Source: Leptolyngbya sp. BL0902
Lineage (GTDB): Bacteria > Cyanobacteriota > Cyanobacteriia > Phormidesmidales > Phormidesmidaceae
Length of the DNA stretch: 64,000 nt
Assembly (NCBI RefSeq): GCF_016403105.1
Contig: NZ_CP046157.1
Location: 29,511-93,510, forward strand
Reading direction: 5' to 3'
Positions 35,456 through 43,919 of this stretch are shown one piece after another (position 1 is the stretch's first letter; each line of letters opens with the position of its first letter). The position numbers and the translations under genes were made by a program. The notes beneath the pieces were generated by a model. It worked only from the letters and a program-made list of their open reading frames with translations, was not told where the DNA came from and did not search any database.

Positions 35456-36898
35456 CTACGCCGGATTATCCATCGCTTTCGTTTGCCGCTTTGCCCAAAC
35501 GTTGTAGGGCAAAGCCGTCACCGCCCCGATCACCACGTAGGCGATCACCGTGGGGATGGCATTTCCGGCCCCGTTGGCGGCGAGGAGGAAGAGGGCCATT
35601 CCGGCGTTGCGGGCGATGGTTCCGGTGGCGATGGCGGATCGCACGGAAATCTCAGGCCCACCGAGGACGTGACCACAGGCGAGGCCGAAGATCACAATCA
35701 GCGGAATCGCCACTAAGCCGCGCCACGCAATGGTGGGCAGCACCACGATGCTGATGCCGAGGGCAAACACCAGCAGCACCGCAAATAGCGTACTGGCAAT
35801 GGTCGCCAGCAGTTGGCCCACGTTTTCCGCTTGTTCGCCGCTGAATTTTCGTAGGGCGAGCCCCAGCCCCAAGGGCAAAACCTGGGCAAGGAGCACCTGC
35901 TTGGCAATGGCCAGATAGTCGGCACTGGCATCAATGGGGGCAAACAGTTGGGTCAGCACCCACAGCGTCAGCGGCGTGGTGACAATCGCCAGTAGCGCCA
36001 GGGTCACTTGCAGGCTAATGGCCACGTTGGGGTTGCCGCCCGCCATGGAGGCCCGCCGAGACAGGAGCGGTGCCCCCGGTGCCGCCGCCAACACGCCCAA
36101 GCCCAAGGCCACCCGACCCACTCCTGAATGCCCACCGCTGAGCACCAGATAGCCAATCACCGCCGCCCCCACCGGGAACAGCACCAGGGTGGCCAGCAGG
36201 GATCGCCCCAAGAGGTTGGGCTGCTGCCATAGGGTGACAAGGCTACTAGGCGAGGTTTGCGCCCCCAGGCTGAGCATCAAAATGAAGATAATCAGGGCCG
36301 CCAGGGTGGTGATGACGCGGCTGTTGAGGGTGAACACCTCCGCCATTTGCACGCCTCCCACCACTAGGGGAATGAAGGCGGCGAGGCCCAAAAACAGCAG
36401 CACCGTGGCCACCACCAAACCCTGCGACCAGGTGGGGCCATACTTGTAGTTCTTGGATTCAATGGTTTTCAGCATCGTCCAGTGGTTGATGATGGCCATC
36501 ACCAGCGTTACCAAGCCCAGTGTCATCAAACTTAGCCCCAGCACCCGTTCCTCGGTGAGGCGGTTGATGCCAGCGGCGGTTTCGGTGCGATCTAGGTAGG
36601 TGAACAGGCGGTCGATGCCAAAGCCAAAGCTAATCATCGACAGCGCTGTGCGGATCCAGGCCATCAAGGTACGTTCTTCGGCGGCGCGGGTGCGTTCCTT
36701 CGCCAGTTCGGTGCGTAATTCAGCCAGGTCAGTCCGTTCGATGGACAACCCGGTGCGTTTTTCGGCTAGTTCCGTGCGCTGTTCCGCCAGTTCGGTACGA
36801 TTCTCAGCCAGTTCCGTGCGCTTTTCGGCCATGACCGTGCGCTGCATGGCCAGTTCGTTGTTGTTGGGTAGGGGAGATGGGGGTTCAGTGGAGGACAT
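35456..36898 (-). CDS. DUF202 domain with expanded heptad repeat, fused to a BASS-family (bile acid:sodium symporter-like) transporter
   Basis: 480 residues. Residues about 18-80 are eight or nine tandem heptads of the form R-T-x-L-A-E-x (RTELAENRTELAEQ and so on), ending in the DUF202 motif RTLMAWIRTALSMISFGFG. Two more helices complete the DUF202 unit (to about 165). From about 180 on there are eight to nine membrane helices of the BASS fold (QTSPSSLVTLWQQPNLLGRS onwards), with the family features NPNVAISLQV and ATGTIARNAGMALFLLA. BASS proteins move organic anions with sodium. The repeat could make a helical rod that oligomerises or reaches a partner. The next reverse gene upstream is another DUF202. 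Confidence 0.82.
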   Translation of the reverse strand: MSSTEPPSPLPNNNELAMQRTVMAEKRTELAENRTELAEQRTELAEKRTGLSIERTDLAELRTELAKERTRAAEERTLMAWIRTALSMISFGFGIDRLFTYLDRTETAAGINRLTEERVLGLSLMTLGLVTLVMAIINHWTMLKTIESKNYKYGPTWSQGLVVATVLLFLGLAAFIPLVVGGVQMAEVFTLNSRVITTLAALIIFILMLSLGAQTSPSSLVTLWQQPNLLGRSLLATLVLFPVGAAVIGYLVLSGGHSGVGRVALGLGVLAAAPGAPLLSRRASMAGGNPNVAISLQVTLALLAIVTTPLTLWVLTQLFAPIDASADYLAIAKQVLLAQVLPLGLGLALRKFSGEQAENVGQLLATIASTLFAVLLVFALGISIVVLPTIAWRGLVAIPLIVIFGLACGHVLGGPEISVRSAIATGTIARNAGMALFLLAANGAGNAIPTVIAYVVIGAVTALPYNVWAKRQTKAMDNPA

Positions 36899-36910
36899 GG
36901 GGAGTGGGGG

Positions 36911-37300
36911 TTAGTTGACTAGGGGACTAATCAGAATGCCGAGGAAGGCGATGGCTCCGAGTCCTGTGAGGACGTAGGCGACCACCAGGGACGGGGACTG
37001 GCGGGACTGGTAAATTAGGTCATTGCGCTGGATGCGTTTGAGTTGGTGCTGGTGGTCGAGGGCGGCGAACAGCATGGCAAAGGTGCCCAGGGCCACAAAG
37101 GACAGGCCCAAAATGCGCGACAGGCGAAACGGATTAACGACATCGCCCAAGGCTTCGTGAATGGCGGCGACGATGCGCTCAATACCAAAGCCAAAGCCAA
37201 TCAGGGCCAGGGAGGTGCGAATCCAGGCCATCAGGGTGCGTTCTTCGGCGGCGCGGTTGCGTTCTTTGGCAAGTTCGGTGGCGGGGTTGGGTTCGGTCAT
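36911..37300 (-). CDS. DUF202 membrane protein
   Basis: 129 residues from the ATG at 37300. A hydrophilic N-terminus (ELAKERNRAAEERTLMAW) carries the DUF202 motif R-T-L-x-A-W-x-R-T. Three transmembrane helices follow (SLALIGFGFGIERIV, SFVALGTFAMLFAAL and VVAYVLTGLGAIAFLGILIS). It is 12 bp upstream of the DUF202-BASS fusion on the same strand, so the two likely form an operon. Family function is unknown. Confidence 0.85.
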   Translation of the reverse strand: MTEPNPATELAKERNRAAEERTLMAWIRTSLALIGFGFGIERIVAAIHEALGDVVNPFRLSRILGLSFVALGTFAMLFAALDHQHQLKRIQRNDLIYQSRQSPSLVVAYVLTGLGAIAFLGILISPLVN

Positions 37301-37324
37301 AGGGGGACGGACGGATGAGGGTAA

Positions 37325-37350
37325 TTTTGAACTTTGAATTTTGAATTTTA
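37325..37350 (+). repeat. Short heptamer repeat between divergent DUF202 genes
   Basis: Four imperfect 7-bp units TTTTGAAC/TTTGAAT lie in the 119-bp space between two divergent DUF202 genes. They belong to the same family as the blocks at 30077 and 32505. Confidence 0.65.
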
Positions 37351-37419
37351 GATCGTTAAAAATTGGGCTATTCTCAAAACCAATAGAAATATCCTCACGG
37401 GTAAGGGAGAACAGGAGGT

Positions 37420-37824
37420 ATGACAGAGTCAGCACCCAAAAAGCCTATCAATCCGACGAATGAGCTGGCTAAGGAACGCAATCGGGCGGCGGCAGAACGG
37501 ACGATCAATGCTTGGCTGGGAATCTGCCTGAGCCTAATTGGTTTTGGTATCGCCTTTGACCAAATTTTTCGTAGCTTGAGAGAGCGGTTTCCTGACATGA
37601 ATGCCGCCATCACTCGAAACACAGCGACGCTGATTGGCATGGGGTTTGTGGGGGTGGGTTTGGTGTTGTTAAGCATTGCTTTAGTGCAACATCGGCTGGC
37701 TATCAAAAGTATCGAACATCCCAATTATGTAATGCTGTCGGTGAGGACGTTTAATCGGTTGGTTGTGATCGGTATCATCATTCTTAGCTTTGCAGGTTTG
37801 GTAGCCACCTTGTTTTTAATTTAG
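37420..37824 (+). CDS. DUF202 membrane protein (divergent copy)
   Basis: 134 residues. The N-terminus reads NELAKERNRAAAERTINAWL, a DUF202 motif with R-T-I-N-A-W in place of R-T-L-M-A-W. Three membrane helices follow (ICLSLIGFGIAFDQIF, IGMGFVGVGLVLLSIALV and LVVIGIIILSFAGLVATLFL). It is a paralogue of the reverse-strand gene at 36911 and is transcribed away from it. AGGAGG lies directly before the ATG; the GGGAG further upstream has better spacing. Confidence 0.85.
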   Translation: MTESAPKKPINPTNELAKERNRAAAERTINAWLGICLSLIGFGIAFDQIFRSLRERFPDMNAAITRNTATLIGMGFVGVGLVLLSIALVQHRLAIKSIEHPNYVMLSVRTFNRLVVIGIIILSFAGLVATLFLI

Positions 37825-37991
37825 GAGAGGTTTGAAATGTCTTGGTGTTCGCGAGTAGGTATCCAAAATTATGGTTAAAATGCATTTTTACTGCGCCCAA
37901 TGCCCTCACGCAAGACAGCAATAGGGTTGAGCGCAGTCGAAACCCGGAGCAAAACTTAATTTTAATTTAGCCATTCTACTTAGCGAAGTTT

Positions 37992-38060
37992 GGGATCCCC
38001 CTAAATCCCCCTTATGAAGGGGGACTTTTACCCCCCTTTGCAAGGGGGGCAGGGGGGATC
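37992..38060. repeat. Dispersed double-hairpin repeat
   Basis: Two GC-rich hairpins are nested between GGATCCCCC and GGGGGGATC ends: CCCCC-TTATGAA-GGGGG (38007-38023) and CCCCCC-TTTGCAA-GGGGGG (38031-38049). This is a familiar cyanobacterial intergenic repeat. It lies between convergent genes and might also stop transcription, although no T-run follows. Confidence 0.75.
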
Positions 38061-38102
38061 GACAGTCACTTTTAATATGGGCATTGCCCACCCTAGGCAT
38101 CG

Positions 38103-38492
38103 TTATAACCATAGCTTTCCTCCTAGCCAGAGAAAGGCAAGGATACCTACAACCAGAACCAATAAACCTGTAAGACCCCCTAATGCACGGCGGGGAGTAT
38201 AGCGATAGACGGGGGCTTTAAGTCGCTGCATTTCGCCTTGATAATCGCGGATGGCCAGGGCGAGAGTAACCACGCCTAACCCTACCAAAACCAAGCTCAG
38301 GAGATAGGCCCAGGTGTCAATAAAACGACCGCTGAGGGCAATGGCGCTAACGACTTGATCAACCCCCACACCAATCCCAATGAGGGTGAGACTGGTGCGG
38401 GAAAAGGACAGCAGGGATCGATCCGCTGCTAGGTGATTACGTTCGCGGGCAAGTTCATCTTGGGGGGTGAAATCGGGGATGGAGCTAGTCAT
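38103..38492 (-). CDS. DUF202-like membrane protein
   Basis: 129 residues from the ATG at 38492. The N-terminal motif is DELARERNHLAADRSLLSFSRTSLTLIGIG, a divergent DUF202 signature, followed by three helices (GVGVDQVVSAIAL region, YLLSLVLVGLGVVTLALAI and GGLTGLLVLVVGILAFLWLG). Its first codons overlap the end of the DUF1622 gene by 8 bp, showing cotranscription. It is the fourth DUF202-type unit in 3 kb. Confidence 0.78.
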   Translation of the reverse strand: MTSSIPDFTPQDELARERNHLAADRSLLSFSRTSLTLIGIGVGVDQVVSAIALSGRFIDTWAYLLSLVLVGLGVVTLALAIRDYQGEMQRLKAPVYRYTPRRALGGLTGLLVLVVGILAFLWLGGKLWL

Positions 38493-38949
38493 GGCTAGAA
38501 GGAGGAGGAAGGGGGGCATCTTTGGGAATTTCCATAAAGTCTAGGGGGCTATCCAGCATATAGAGGGGAGGATAGTTGTGGGCAATGGCTTTTTCTCGAA
38601 ATTCTAGCTGAGCTTCCATTTCCTTATTCAAAAAGTAGTTCAAAAAGGTGCGAATGATAGCAATGACTGAAAGGCGAATGAGGGCTTCGTTAGTGGGCGC
38701 AATAGCCGTACTCAGGATGTCGGCTCCGAGTTGAAATTCTAGGGCAAGGGCGAGCCAAAGGCCAAATTTTAGCCGGATTTGAATAAAGGGAAGGACGATG
38801 CGATGGCGGTGTTTGAGGATTTTGAGCGTCAGTCGAGCGGTGACAATAATCCCGATAAAAATACAAATCACCCCTAGGGCTTCCAGGATGGTTTCGCCAA
38901 GTTTGGCCAGATTGAAGGAGAAGGTTTCGATCACCTCTAACCAGGACAT
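38485..38949 (-). CDS. DUF1622 membrane protein
   Basis: 154 residues. The DUF1622 pattern is present: TILEALGVICIFIGIIV, then IRLKFGLWLALALEFQLGADIL and RLSVIAIIRTFLNYFLNKEM. There are three or four helices and a Pro-rich tail. It begins 3 bp after the end of the MFS transporter gene and overlaps the DUF202-like gene, forming a three-gene reverse operon. Function unknown, but DUF1622 genes commonly lie near small-molecule transporters. Confidence 0.82.
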   Translation of the reverse strand: MSWLEVIETFSFNLAKLGETILEALGVICIFIGIIVTARLTLKILKHRHRIVLPFIQIRLKFGLWLALALEFQLGADILSTAIAPTNEALIRLSVIAIIRTFLNYFLNKEMEAQLEFREKAIAHNYPPLYMLDSPLDFMEIPKDAPLPPPSSHD

Positions 38950-38952
38950 GGG

Positions 38953-40440
38953 CTAATCTCCTTGGGGGGATAAATTGCGGGATGGTGTGGATTGGGCGAT
39001 GACTTGCGAGCGCTCCCAATCTTGCACCGCTTCGAGAGATTGACCCGTGGTTTCGATGCGGAAACGGTAGGTGATCAAGGCCGCTAGGATACAAATTATT
39101 GCTAACCCCACTAGTAGCGGTGGAATGCCCCAGGACTTAGCAAAAATTGGTAATACAAAGGTGCCCAAAACGGCCCCCGCCTTGGCAAAAGCTGCCGCAA
39201 ATCCGGCCCCGGTGGCCCGCAGGTGGGTGGGGAACACTTCACCGGACAGCAAAAAGGTGGTGGCATTGGGGCCAGCGTTCATCATCAGGTTGAACACCAA
39301 AAAACCCGCTAACACCAGCGCTGTTTCGACCCCGCTGCCGGATACTACTAATCCAGAAGTTGCTAACAAGAGTAGTCCTATTGCCATACCAATAAAACCG
39401 ACGATTTGCAACCGCATTCGTCCCCAGCGTTCAACCAAAAACACGGCACTCAGGAAGCCGACAATCAAAAATACATCCACAAGGGCTGCACCTTGCGCGG
39501 CATTCATTTCTCGCACCAGAAAGTCGGTTTCGGTGGCAAAGGCCAGTTTGGCGATGATCACCGGGGTAAAAATGCCGATGCCGTAGGTGGCGATGTCTTG
39601 CAAAAACCAGGGCAGCGAGGCCAGTAGGGTGCTGCGGCGATGGGTGGGGGCAAAGAGGGTGGCAAAGGTGGCCGATTCGGTTTCTGGGAGCGGTTCGTCC
39701 TCGGCGGTGAGGGTGATAGGTTCGCCTAAAAGCTGGCTGGCCGCTGCGGAGGCTTCGGCATACTCTCCTCGGCTAATGTGGTAACGGGGGCTTTCGAGTT
39801 GCACCGCCAGCCGCACCGCTGCGACGATCACCGCCAAAAACACCCCCACCCCCAGCATCCACCGCCACGCATACTGCACCGCCATGGGTTCTGGGTCGGG
39901 ATAGATCACCTGGAACAGATAGATGATCGCCACCCCGGTCAGCGCTCCGGCCATGGCCCCCACTGCCTGAAAGGTGAAAGCTCCAATCACCAAGCGCCCC
40001 CGGTAGCGGGCGGGCACGTTTTCGGTGATGTAGGCGACGCTGATGGGATAGTCGGCCCCGATAGCCACGCCGACTAAAAAGCGAAAGGCAATCAAAGAGG
40101 CGGCATTCCAGGCCAACGCTGTCCCCGCCGTGGCCACCACAAACAGCGCCACGTCCACAATCAGCATCGGCTTGCGGCCCACCCGGTCGGTGATTGGCCC
40201 CAGGGTGAGCGACCCCACCAGGGAACCCACCACCGCCGCCGTGGCCACCGCCCCAACGGTGACGGCATCCAGGCCAAAATCTCGCTTGAGAAAGGGCAGA
40301 GCGACGCCGATGACAAAAAAATCAAAGCCATCTAGGGCAATTAGCCCCGCCGACAGCAGCCACAGCAGCCCCATAGCGCGGGTGAGGCTCGCGTTATCGA
40401 GCCGTTGTTCAAAGGATGCAGAAGAGACCGTCGCCGTCAT
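38953..40440 (-). CDS. MFS transporter (metabolite:proton symporter / sugar-porter-like)
   Basis: 495 residues from the ATG at 40440, with GAGGAAA upstream. Twelve helices are predicted. The MFS loop motif GPITDRVGRKPMLIVD follows TM2, FRFLVGVAIGADYPISVAYI marks TM4, and RYRGRLVIGAF and LVERWGRMRLQ are the half-repeat signatures. FLLSGEVFPTHLRATGAG near TM10 is typical of the AAHS/sugar-porter branches. The substrate is probably an organic anion or sugar. It is first in an operon with DUF1622 and a DUF202-like gene and lies between the FGE and sulfatase genes. Confidence 0.88.
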   Translation of the reverse strand: MTATVSSASFEQRLDNASLTRAMGLLWLLSAGLIALDGFDFFVIGVALPFLKRDFGLDAVTVGAVATAAVVGSLVGSLTLGPITDRVGRKPMLIVDVALFVVATAGTALAWNAASLIAFRFLVGVAIGADYPISVAYITENVPARYRGRLVIGAFTFQAVGAMAGALTGVAIIYLFQVIYPDPEPMAVQYAWRWMLGVGVFLAVIVAAVRLAVQLESPRYHISRGEYAEASAAASQLLGEPITLTAEDEPLPETESATFATLFAPTHRRSTLLASLPWFLQDIATYGIGIFTPVIIAKLAFATETDFLVREMNAAQGAALVDVFLIVGFLSAVFLVERWGRMRLQIVGFIGMAIGLLLLATSGLVVSGSGVETALVLAGFLVFNLMMNAGPNATTFLLSGEVFPTHLRATGAGFAAAFAKAGAVLGTFVLPIFAKSWGIPPLLVGLAIICILAALITYRFRIETTGQSLEAVQDWERSQVIAQSTPSRNLSPQGD

Positions 40441-40581
40441 GGATTTTCCTCTATTTCCTCCGCCGCAGAATTTGGAGGACGAATACCTAAATTTCAAGGG
40501 TCAGAATCATGACCCGAATGCTCAAAATAGCCTGCATCATCTCCAGCGGAGACGGCAGTAATGGCCCCCAACGGGCCTGAT

Positions 40582-41262
40582 CTAACCCAGGGGTAGATGA
40601 TCGGAGCGGTGAGTATAGCTGGCCGTCAGAATGTGAAGGCTGACCAGCAGCACCCACAGGGGAAACAGCAGCGTGACCCAGCCCAAGCTGTTGATGTAGC
40701 CCATTCTAAACAGCATGACGGCGGCGAACCCATAGCCCAACCAGGCCGTCCAGCGGGGAATCACCCCCGTCCGCAAAAACAGGGTGCAGCTAGAAATCAT
40801 AAACACCCCAGCCATGCGAATGCCGTAGGTGCTGAGGGTTTCGCGGGCGACGCTATGGCCCAGGTCGTAGACCGCGAGTAGCTCGGATTCGGGGAAGCGG
40901 CTGGTGAGCAAAAGCAGGCTCCCCGCCACCGCTGAGCTAACAAACAGCATGGCCACAAACAGCAGACCGCTGCCAAAGAAAACCGTGGAAAAAAACTGGT
41001 CTTCCCGTTCCCCCAGCAGGTCGCGCACCACCCCCATAAACCACAGGAAGGCAATGCCCGCAAAGGGCACCAAGTTCAGGGACAGCAGCACAGCGGGCGT
41101 TTGGCTCAGCAATCCAGTCTCATTCAGGGGCGTGGGCGGGGTCGCCAGCAGGATCAGCACCAGACTGATGATCAGCAACACCGAAAACAAAATACCCGCA
41201 ATGGCGGCGGCCTTGGGGGCTCTTAGGCGAGTGCGGGGGAGCAGAGGGCTATCTGAGGTCAT
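40582..41262 (-). CDS. Multi-pass membrane protein of unknown function
   Basis: 226 residues with six predicted helices (AAIAGILFSVLLIISLVLIL, LNLVPFAGIAFLWFMGVVRD, FGSGLLFVAMLFVSSAVAGS, AGVFMISSCTLFLRTGVIPR and two near the C-terminus). The loop LLGEREDQFFSTVFFGSG and the motif RTGVIPRWTAWLGY recur in uncharacterised actinobacterial and cyanobacterial membrane proteins, but I cannot name the family. Single reverse gene between the MFS operon and the arylsulfatase. Confidence 0.7.
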   Translation of the reverse strand: MTSDSPLLPRTRLRAPKAAAIAGILFSVLLIISLVLILLATPPTPLNETGLLSQTPAVLLSLNLVPFAGIAFLWFMGVVRDLLGEREDQFFSTVFFGSGLLFVAMLFVSSAVAGSLLLLTSRFPESELLAVYDLGHSVARETLSTYGIRMAGVFMISSCTLFLRTGVIPRWTAWLGYGFAAVMLFRMGYINSLGWVTLLFPLWVLLVSLHILTASYTHRSDHLPLG

Positions 41263-41339
41263 GGGTATTCCCTAAGGGGGGCGTAGGGGGGAGGCCGTCA
41301 TGGGGGTAGCTAAGCTTGCGGAATCGGTAAATGACAAAA

Positions 41340-41449
41340 TCCCTGTCGCCCTCACCCCCAGCCCCTCTCCCAGGAGGGAGAGGGGAGCCGAAAGTCCTTC
41401 AAAGTCCCTCTCCCAAGTTGGGAGAGGGATTTAGGGTGAGGGCCAATCT
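41340..41449. repeat. 110-bp dispersed repeat, copy 1
   Basis: It begins TCCCTGTCGCCCTCACC and ends GGGTGAGGGCCAATCT, with internal hairpins CTCTCCC...GGGAGAG. It is identical to copy 2 at 41504-41613 except for two bases. A forward open frame through it (APLPGGRGEPKVLQSPSPKL) is an artefact of the repeat. Confidence 0.9.
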
Positions 41450-41503
41450 TGGCAACCAAGATCCCAGGGTGCTTTGGTATGGCCACAATCTCAGATTGCA
41501 AAG

Positions 41504-41613
41504 TCCCTGTCGCCCTCACCCCCAGCCCCTCTCCCAGGAGGGAGAGGGGAGCCGGAAGTCCTTCAAAGTCCCTCTCCCAAATTGGGAGAGGGATTTAGGG
41601 TGAGGGCCAATCT
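41504..41613. repeat. 110-bp dispersed repeat, copy 2
   Basis: Second copy of the unit at 41340-41449, in the same orientation, 54 bp further on. A partial copy is at 35326-35371. This accounts for most of the otherwise gene-free 41263-41674 interval. Confidence 0.9.
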
Positions 41614-41674
41614 CAGGGCAGTAAAGCGAGTGTGTGATCTGGGATCTCCCTTGGCCTAGAATTTCCCTCGGCAG

Positions 41675-43357
41675 TTAGCGGCTACCAGGGGGGATGGATT
41701 GCAGTTGCTCTAGCACCTGATCCACCGTAAAGCTGGCGGCTTTTTGGCGGGGGGGATACTGCTTGAAGGTAGACAGGAATTCTGCCACCTTGCCCTGGGC
41801 AGGCACCAGCAGGAAGATGTGATCCAAAATCCAATCCCAGTAGGTGTTCGAGGTGAGGTTGGCCCGCTCGTAGGGGTCTGTCCTCAGGTTGAAGATGTAG
41901 GGGAAGCGCAGGGGCCGAAACTCCCGCTGCCAGACATCCAGGGTGCCGGGGGCATCTTGCACCTTAAAGTGCAGTTTCCAGTTGTCGTAGCGCATGGCCA
42001 GCAGGTCGCCATCGTCCGAGAAGTAGAAGAACTCTTGGCGGGGGGCTTCGGCGGTTTGTCCGGTCAGGTAGGGCAGGAAGTTATAGCCGTCCAAATGCAC
42101 CTTAAAGTTCCGGCCAGCGGCCTTGTAGCCAGTGAGAAGTTTGTCCTTCACCTCCGGGGCACCCGCAGCGGCCAGCAGGGTGGGCATCCAATCGAGGTGA
42201 GCCATGATGTCATTGGACACGGTGCCCGGTTCGATGTGCCCCGGCCAGCGCACCATGGCCGGAATCCGAAACGCCCCTTCCCAGCCAGAGTTTTTCTCGT
42301 TGCGGAAGGGCGTCATCGCCGCATCGGGCCAGGAGTTCATGTGGGGGCCGTTGTCGGTGCTGTAGAAAACGATGGTGTTTTCCGTCAGGCCCAGTTCGTC
42401 CAGCGCATCCAGGATTTGGCCCACGTTTTTGTCGTGGTCCATCATCACATCGTGGTAGGGCGACTGCCAGCGTCCGGCCTGCCCCACACTTTCGGGCTTG
42501 GGATGGGTGCGGAAGTGCATGTGGGTAAAGTTCGTCCACAAAAAGAAGGGTTGGCCCGATTCCGCCTGCTTTTTCAGGTAGTCCACCGAACGGTCGGCAA
42601 TGTCGTCGTCGATGGTTTCCATCCGCTTTTTGGTCAGCGGGCCAGTGTCTTCAATGCGGCCATCGGCAAAGGTGTGCAGCACCCCACGGGGGCCAAAGCG
42701 CTTGGCAAAGTTGGGAAATTCTTGGGGGTCGGGATAGTCGGGCAGTTCCGGCTCCTCCTCGGCATTGAGGTGGTAGAGGTTGCCGTAGAACTCATCAAAA
42801 CCGTGGTTGGTGGGCAAAAATTCGTCCTTGTCGCCCAGGTGGTTTTTGCCAAATTGGGCCGTGGCATAACCCTGGGCCTTCAGCAGTTCCGCAATGGTCG
42901 GATCCTCAGGCCGCAGACCCAAATCCGAACCGGGCAAGCCCACCTTGCTCATGCCCGTGCGAAACACGCTCTGCCCCGTAATAAAGGCGGCACGTCCGGC
43001 GGTGCAGCTTTGCTCGCCGTAGTAGTCGGTAAAAATCACCCCTTCTGCGGCAATGCGGTCGATGTTGGGGGTGCGGAAACCCATCAGCCCCTTGGTGTAG
43101 GCGCTGATGTCGCTCTGGCCAACGTCGTCGCCCCAAATCACCACAATGTTGGGCTTGGTGGAAGCGGTCGTCGCCGCACCAGGGGCGCTACTGGCCGAAG
43201 GATAGGCCGCCGCCATGGCCTGACCATTCCAAAACCCCAGCCAAGAGGAGGGAGCCAAAACCATCACGCACACCAGCGCGGCGGCAATTAAACGAGTCAG
43301 GAGGCGAGGAGGGCTAAATCCCCGGCTGGGCCAATCCTGGGGGCAAGGATGTCTCAT
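41675..43357 (-). CDS. Exported arylsulfatase-type sulfatase (formylglycine-dependent)
   Basis: 560 residues. A signal anchor is visible (LIAAALVCVMVLAPSSWLGF, cleavage near AMAAA). The sulfatase fold follows: KPNIVVIWGDDVGQSDI with metal-binding Asp pair, YGEQSCTAGRAAFITGQS with the modified Cys118 in a C-x-A-x-R motif (Pro replaced by Ala, a known variant), FGKNHLGDKDEF, THMHFRTHP and YSTDNGP for the calcium site. It should cleave sulfate esters outside the cytoplasm. Maturation needs an FGE, and a catalytic-type one is encoded at 34122-35198. Length and motifs look complete. Confidence 0.9.
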   Translation of the reverse strand: MRHPCPQDWPSRGFSPPRLLTRLIAAALVCVMVLAPSSWLGFWNGQAMAAAYPSASSAPGAATTASTKPNIVVIWGDDVGQSDISAYTKGLMGFRTPNIDRIAAEGVIFTDYYGEQSCTAGRAAFITGQSVFRTGMSKVGLPGSDLGLRPEDPTIAELLKAQGYATAQFGKNHLGDKDEFLPTNHGFDEFYGNLYHLNAEEEPELPDYPDPQEFPNFAKRFGPRGVLHTFADGRIEDTGPLTKKRMETIDDDIADRSVDYLKKQAESGQPFFLWTNFTHMHFRTHPKPESVGQAGRWQSPYHDVMMDHDKNVGQILDALDELGLTENTIVFYSTDNGPHMNSWPDAAMTPFRNEKNSGWEGAFRIPAMVRWPGHIEPGTVSNDIMAHLDWMPTLLAAAGAPEVKDKLLTGYKAAGRNFKVHLDGYNFLPYLTGQTAEAPRQEFFYFSDDGDLLAMRYDNWKLHFKVQDAPGTLDVWQREFRPLRFPYIFNLRTDPYERANLTSNTYWDWILDHIFLLVPAQGKVAEFLSTFKQYPPRQKAASFTVDQVLEQLQSIPPGSR

Positions 43358-43450
43358 AGAGTCGTTATCTCCATTTCACAATTCTTGATAATTAACATGG
43401 CTAATCAACAGTGATTGAGCGGATTGTACGCCGAAGTCTTTTGCTGTCAC

Positions 43451-43469
43451 TATTCAAAAAACGCAAGTT
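43451..43469 (-). promoter_or_regulatory. 19-bp motif shared with the 5'-nucleotidase upstream region
   Basis: TATTCAAAAAACGCAAGTT (43451-43469) lies about 95 bp upstream of the sulfatase start. The same sequence with one change (A to G) occurs at 50830-50848, about 62 bp upstream of the Tat-exported 5'-nucleotidase. Both genes are on the reverse strand and the motif has the same orientation, so a shared regulator is plausible. Confidence 0.5.
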
Positions 43470-43919
43470 CATATAAAGCAACAGCCCCTTGTATCGAAGG
43501 CCACCAGCCCAACCGCAACGCATCAGGGGCTTATGCTGCATAGGCTATGCCTAGATAGCCCATCTAACTGAGATCAGGTTTACCGACTTTCCGACTTTTC
43601 ATGCCTTGCTGTATCTCCTCAGATCTCCGTGTCTGAAGTCAGGATTAAGCTACGATAGACCTGCTCAATGGTAAACTTCAGGCCAATGCTTTTTAGCTCG
43701 ATGATGTCGTCTGGTTGATAGTTAATGATGACCCAATCACCCGCCTCATTCTTGTGGTACAAATCCATTTCAATCTTGGTGGAACTGACCAAGAGGTAAT
43801 CTTGTAGAACTGGGTTTTGGCGATACAGCCTAAACTTGCCGCCCCTATCGTAAGCCTCAGTGCTTTCTGAGAGAACTTCAACAATTAAGCAGGGATAGGT
43901 AGTGTATTGAGGTGTTGTC

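Noticed and set aside
41331..41659. Two short forward frames encoding APLPGGRGEP
   Set aside because: They are translations of the 110-bp dispersed repeat, not genes.
41744..43291. 515-codon forward frame opposite the arylsulfatase
   Set aside because: The sulfatase on the reverse strand has every family motif; the forward frame is a by-product of high G+C third positions.
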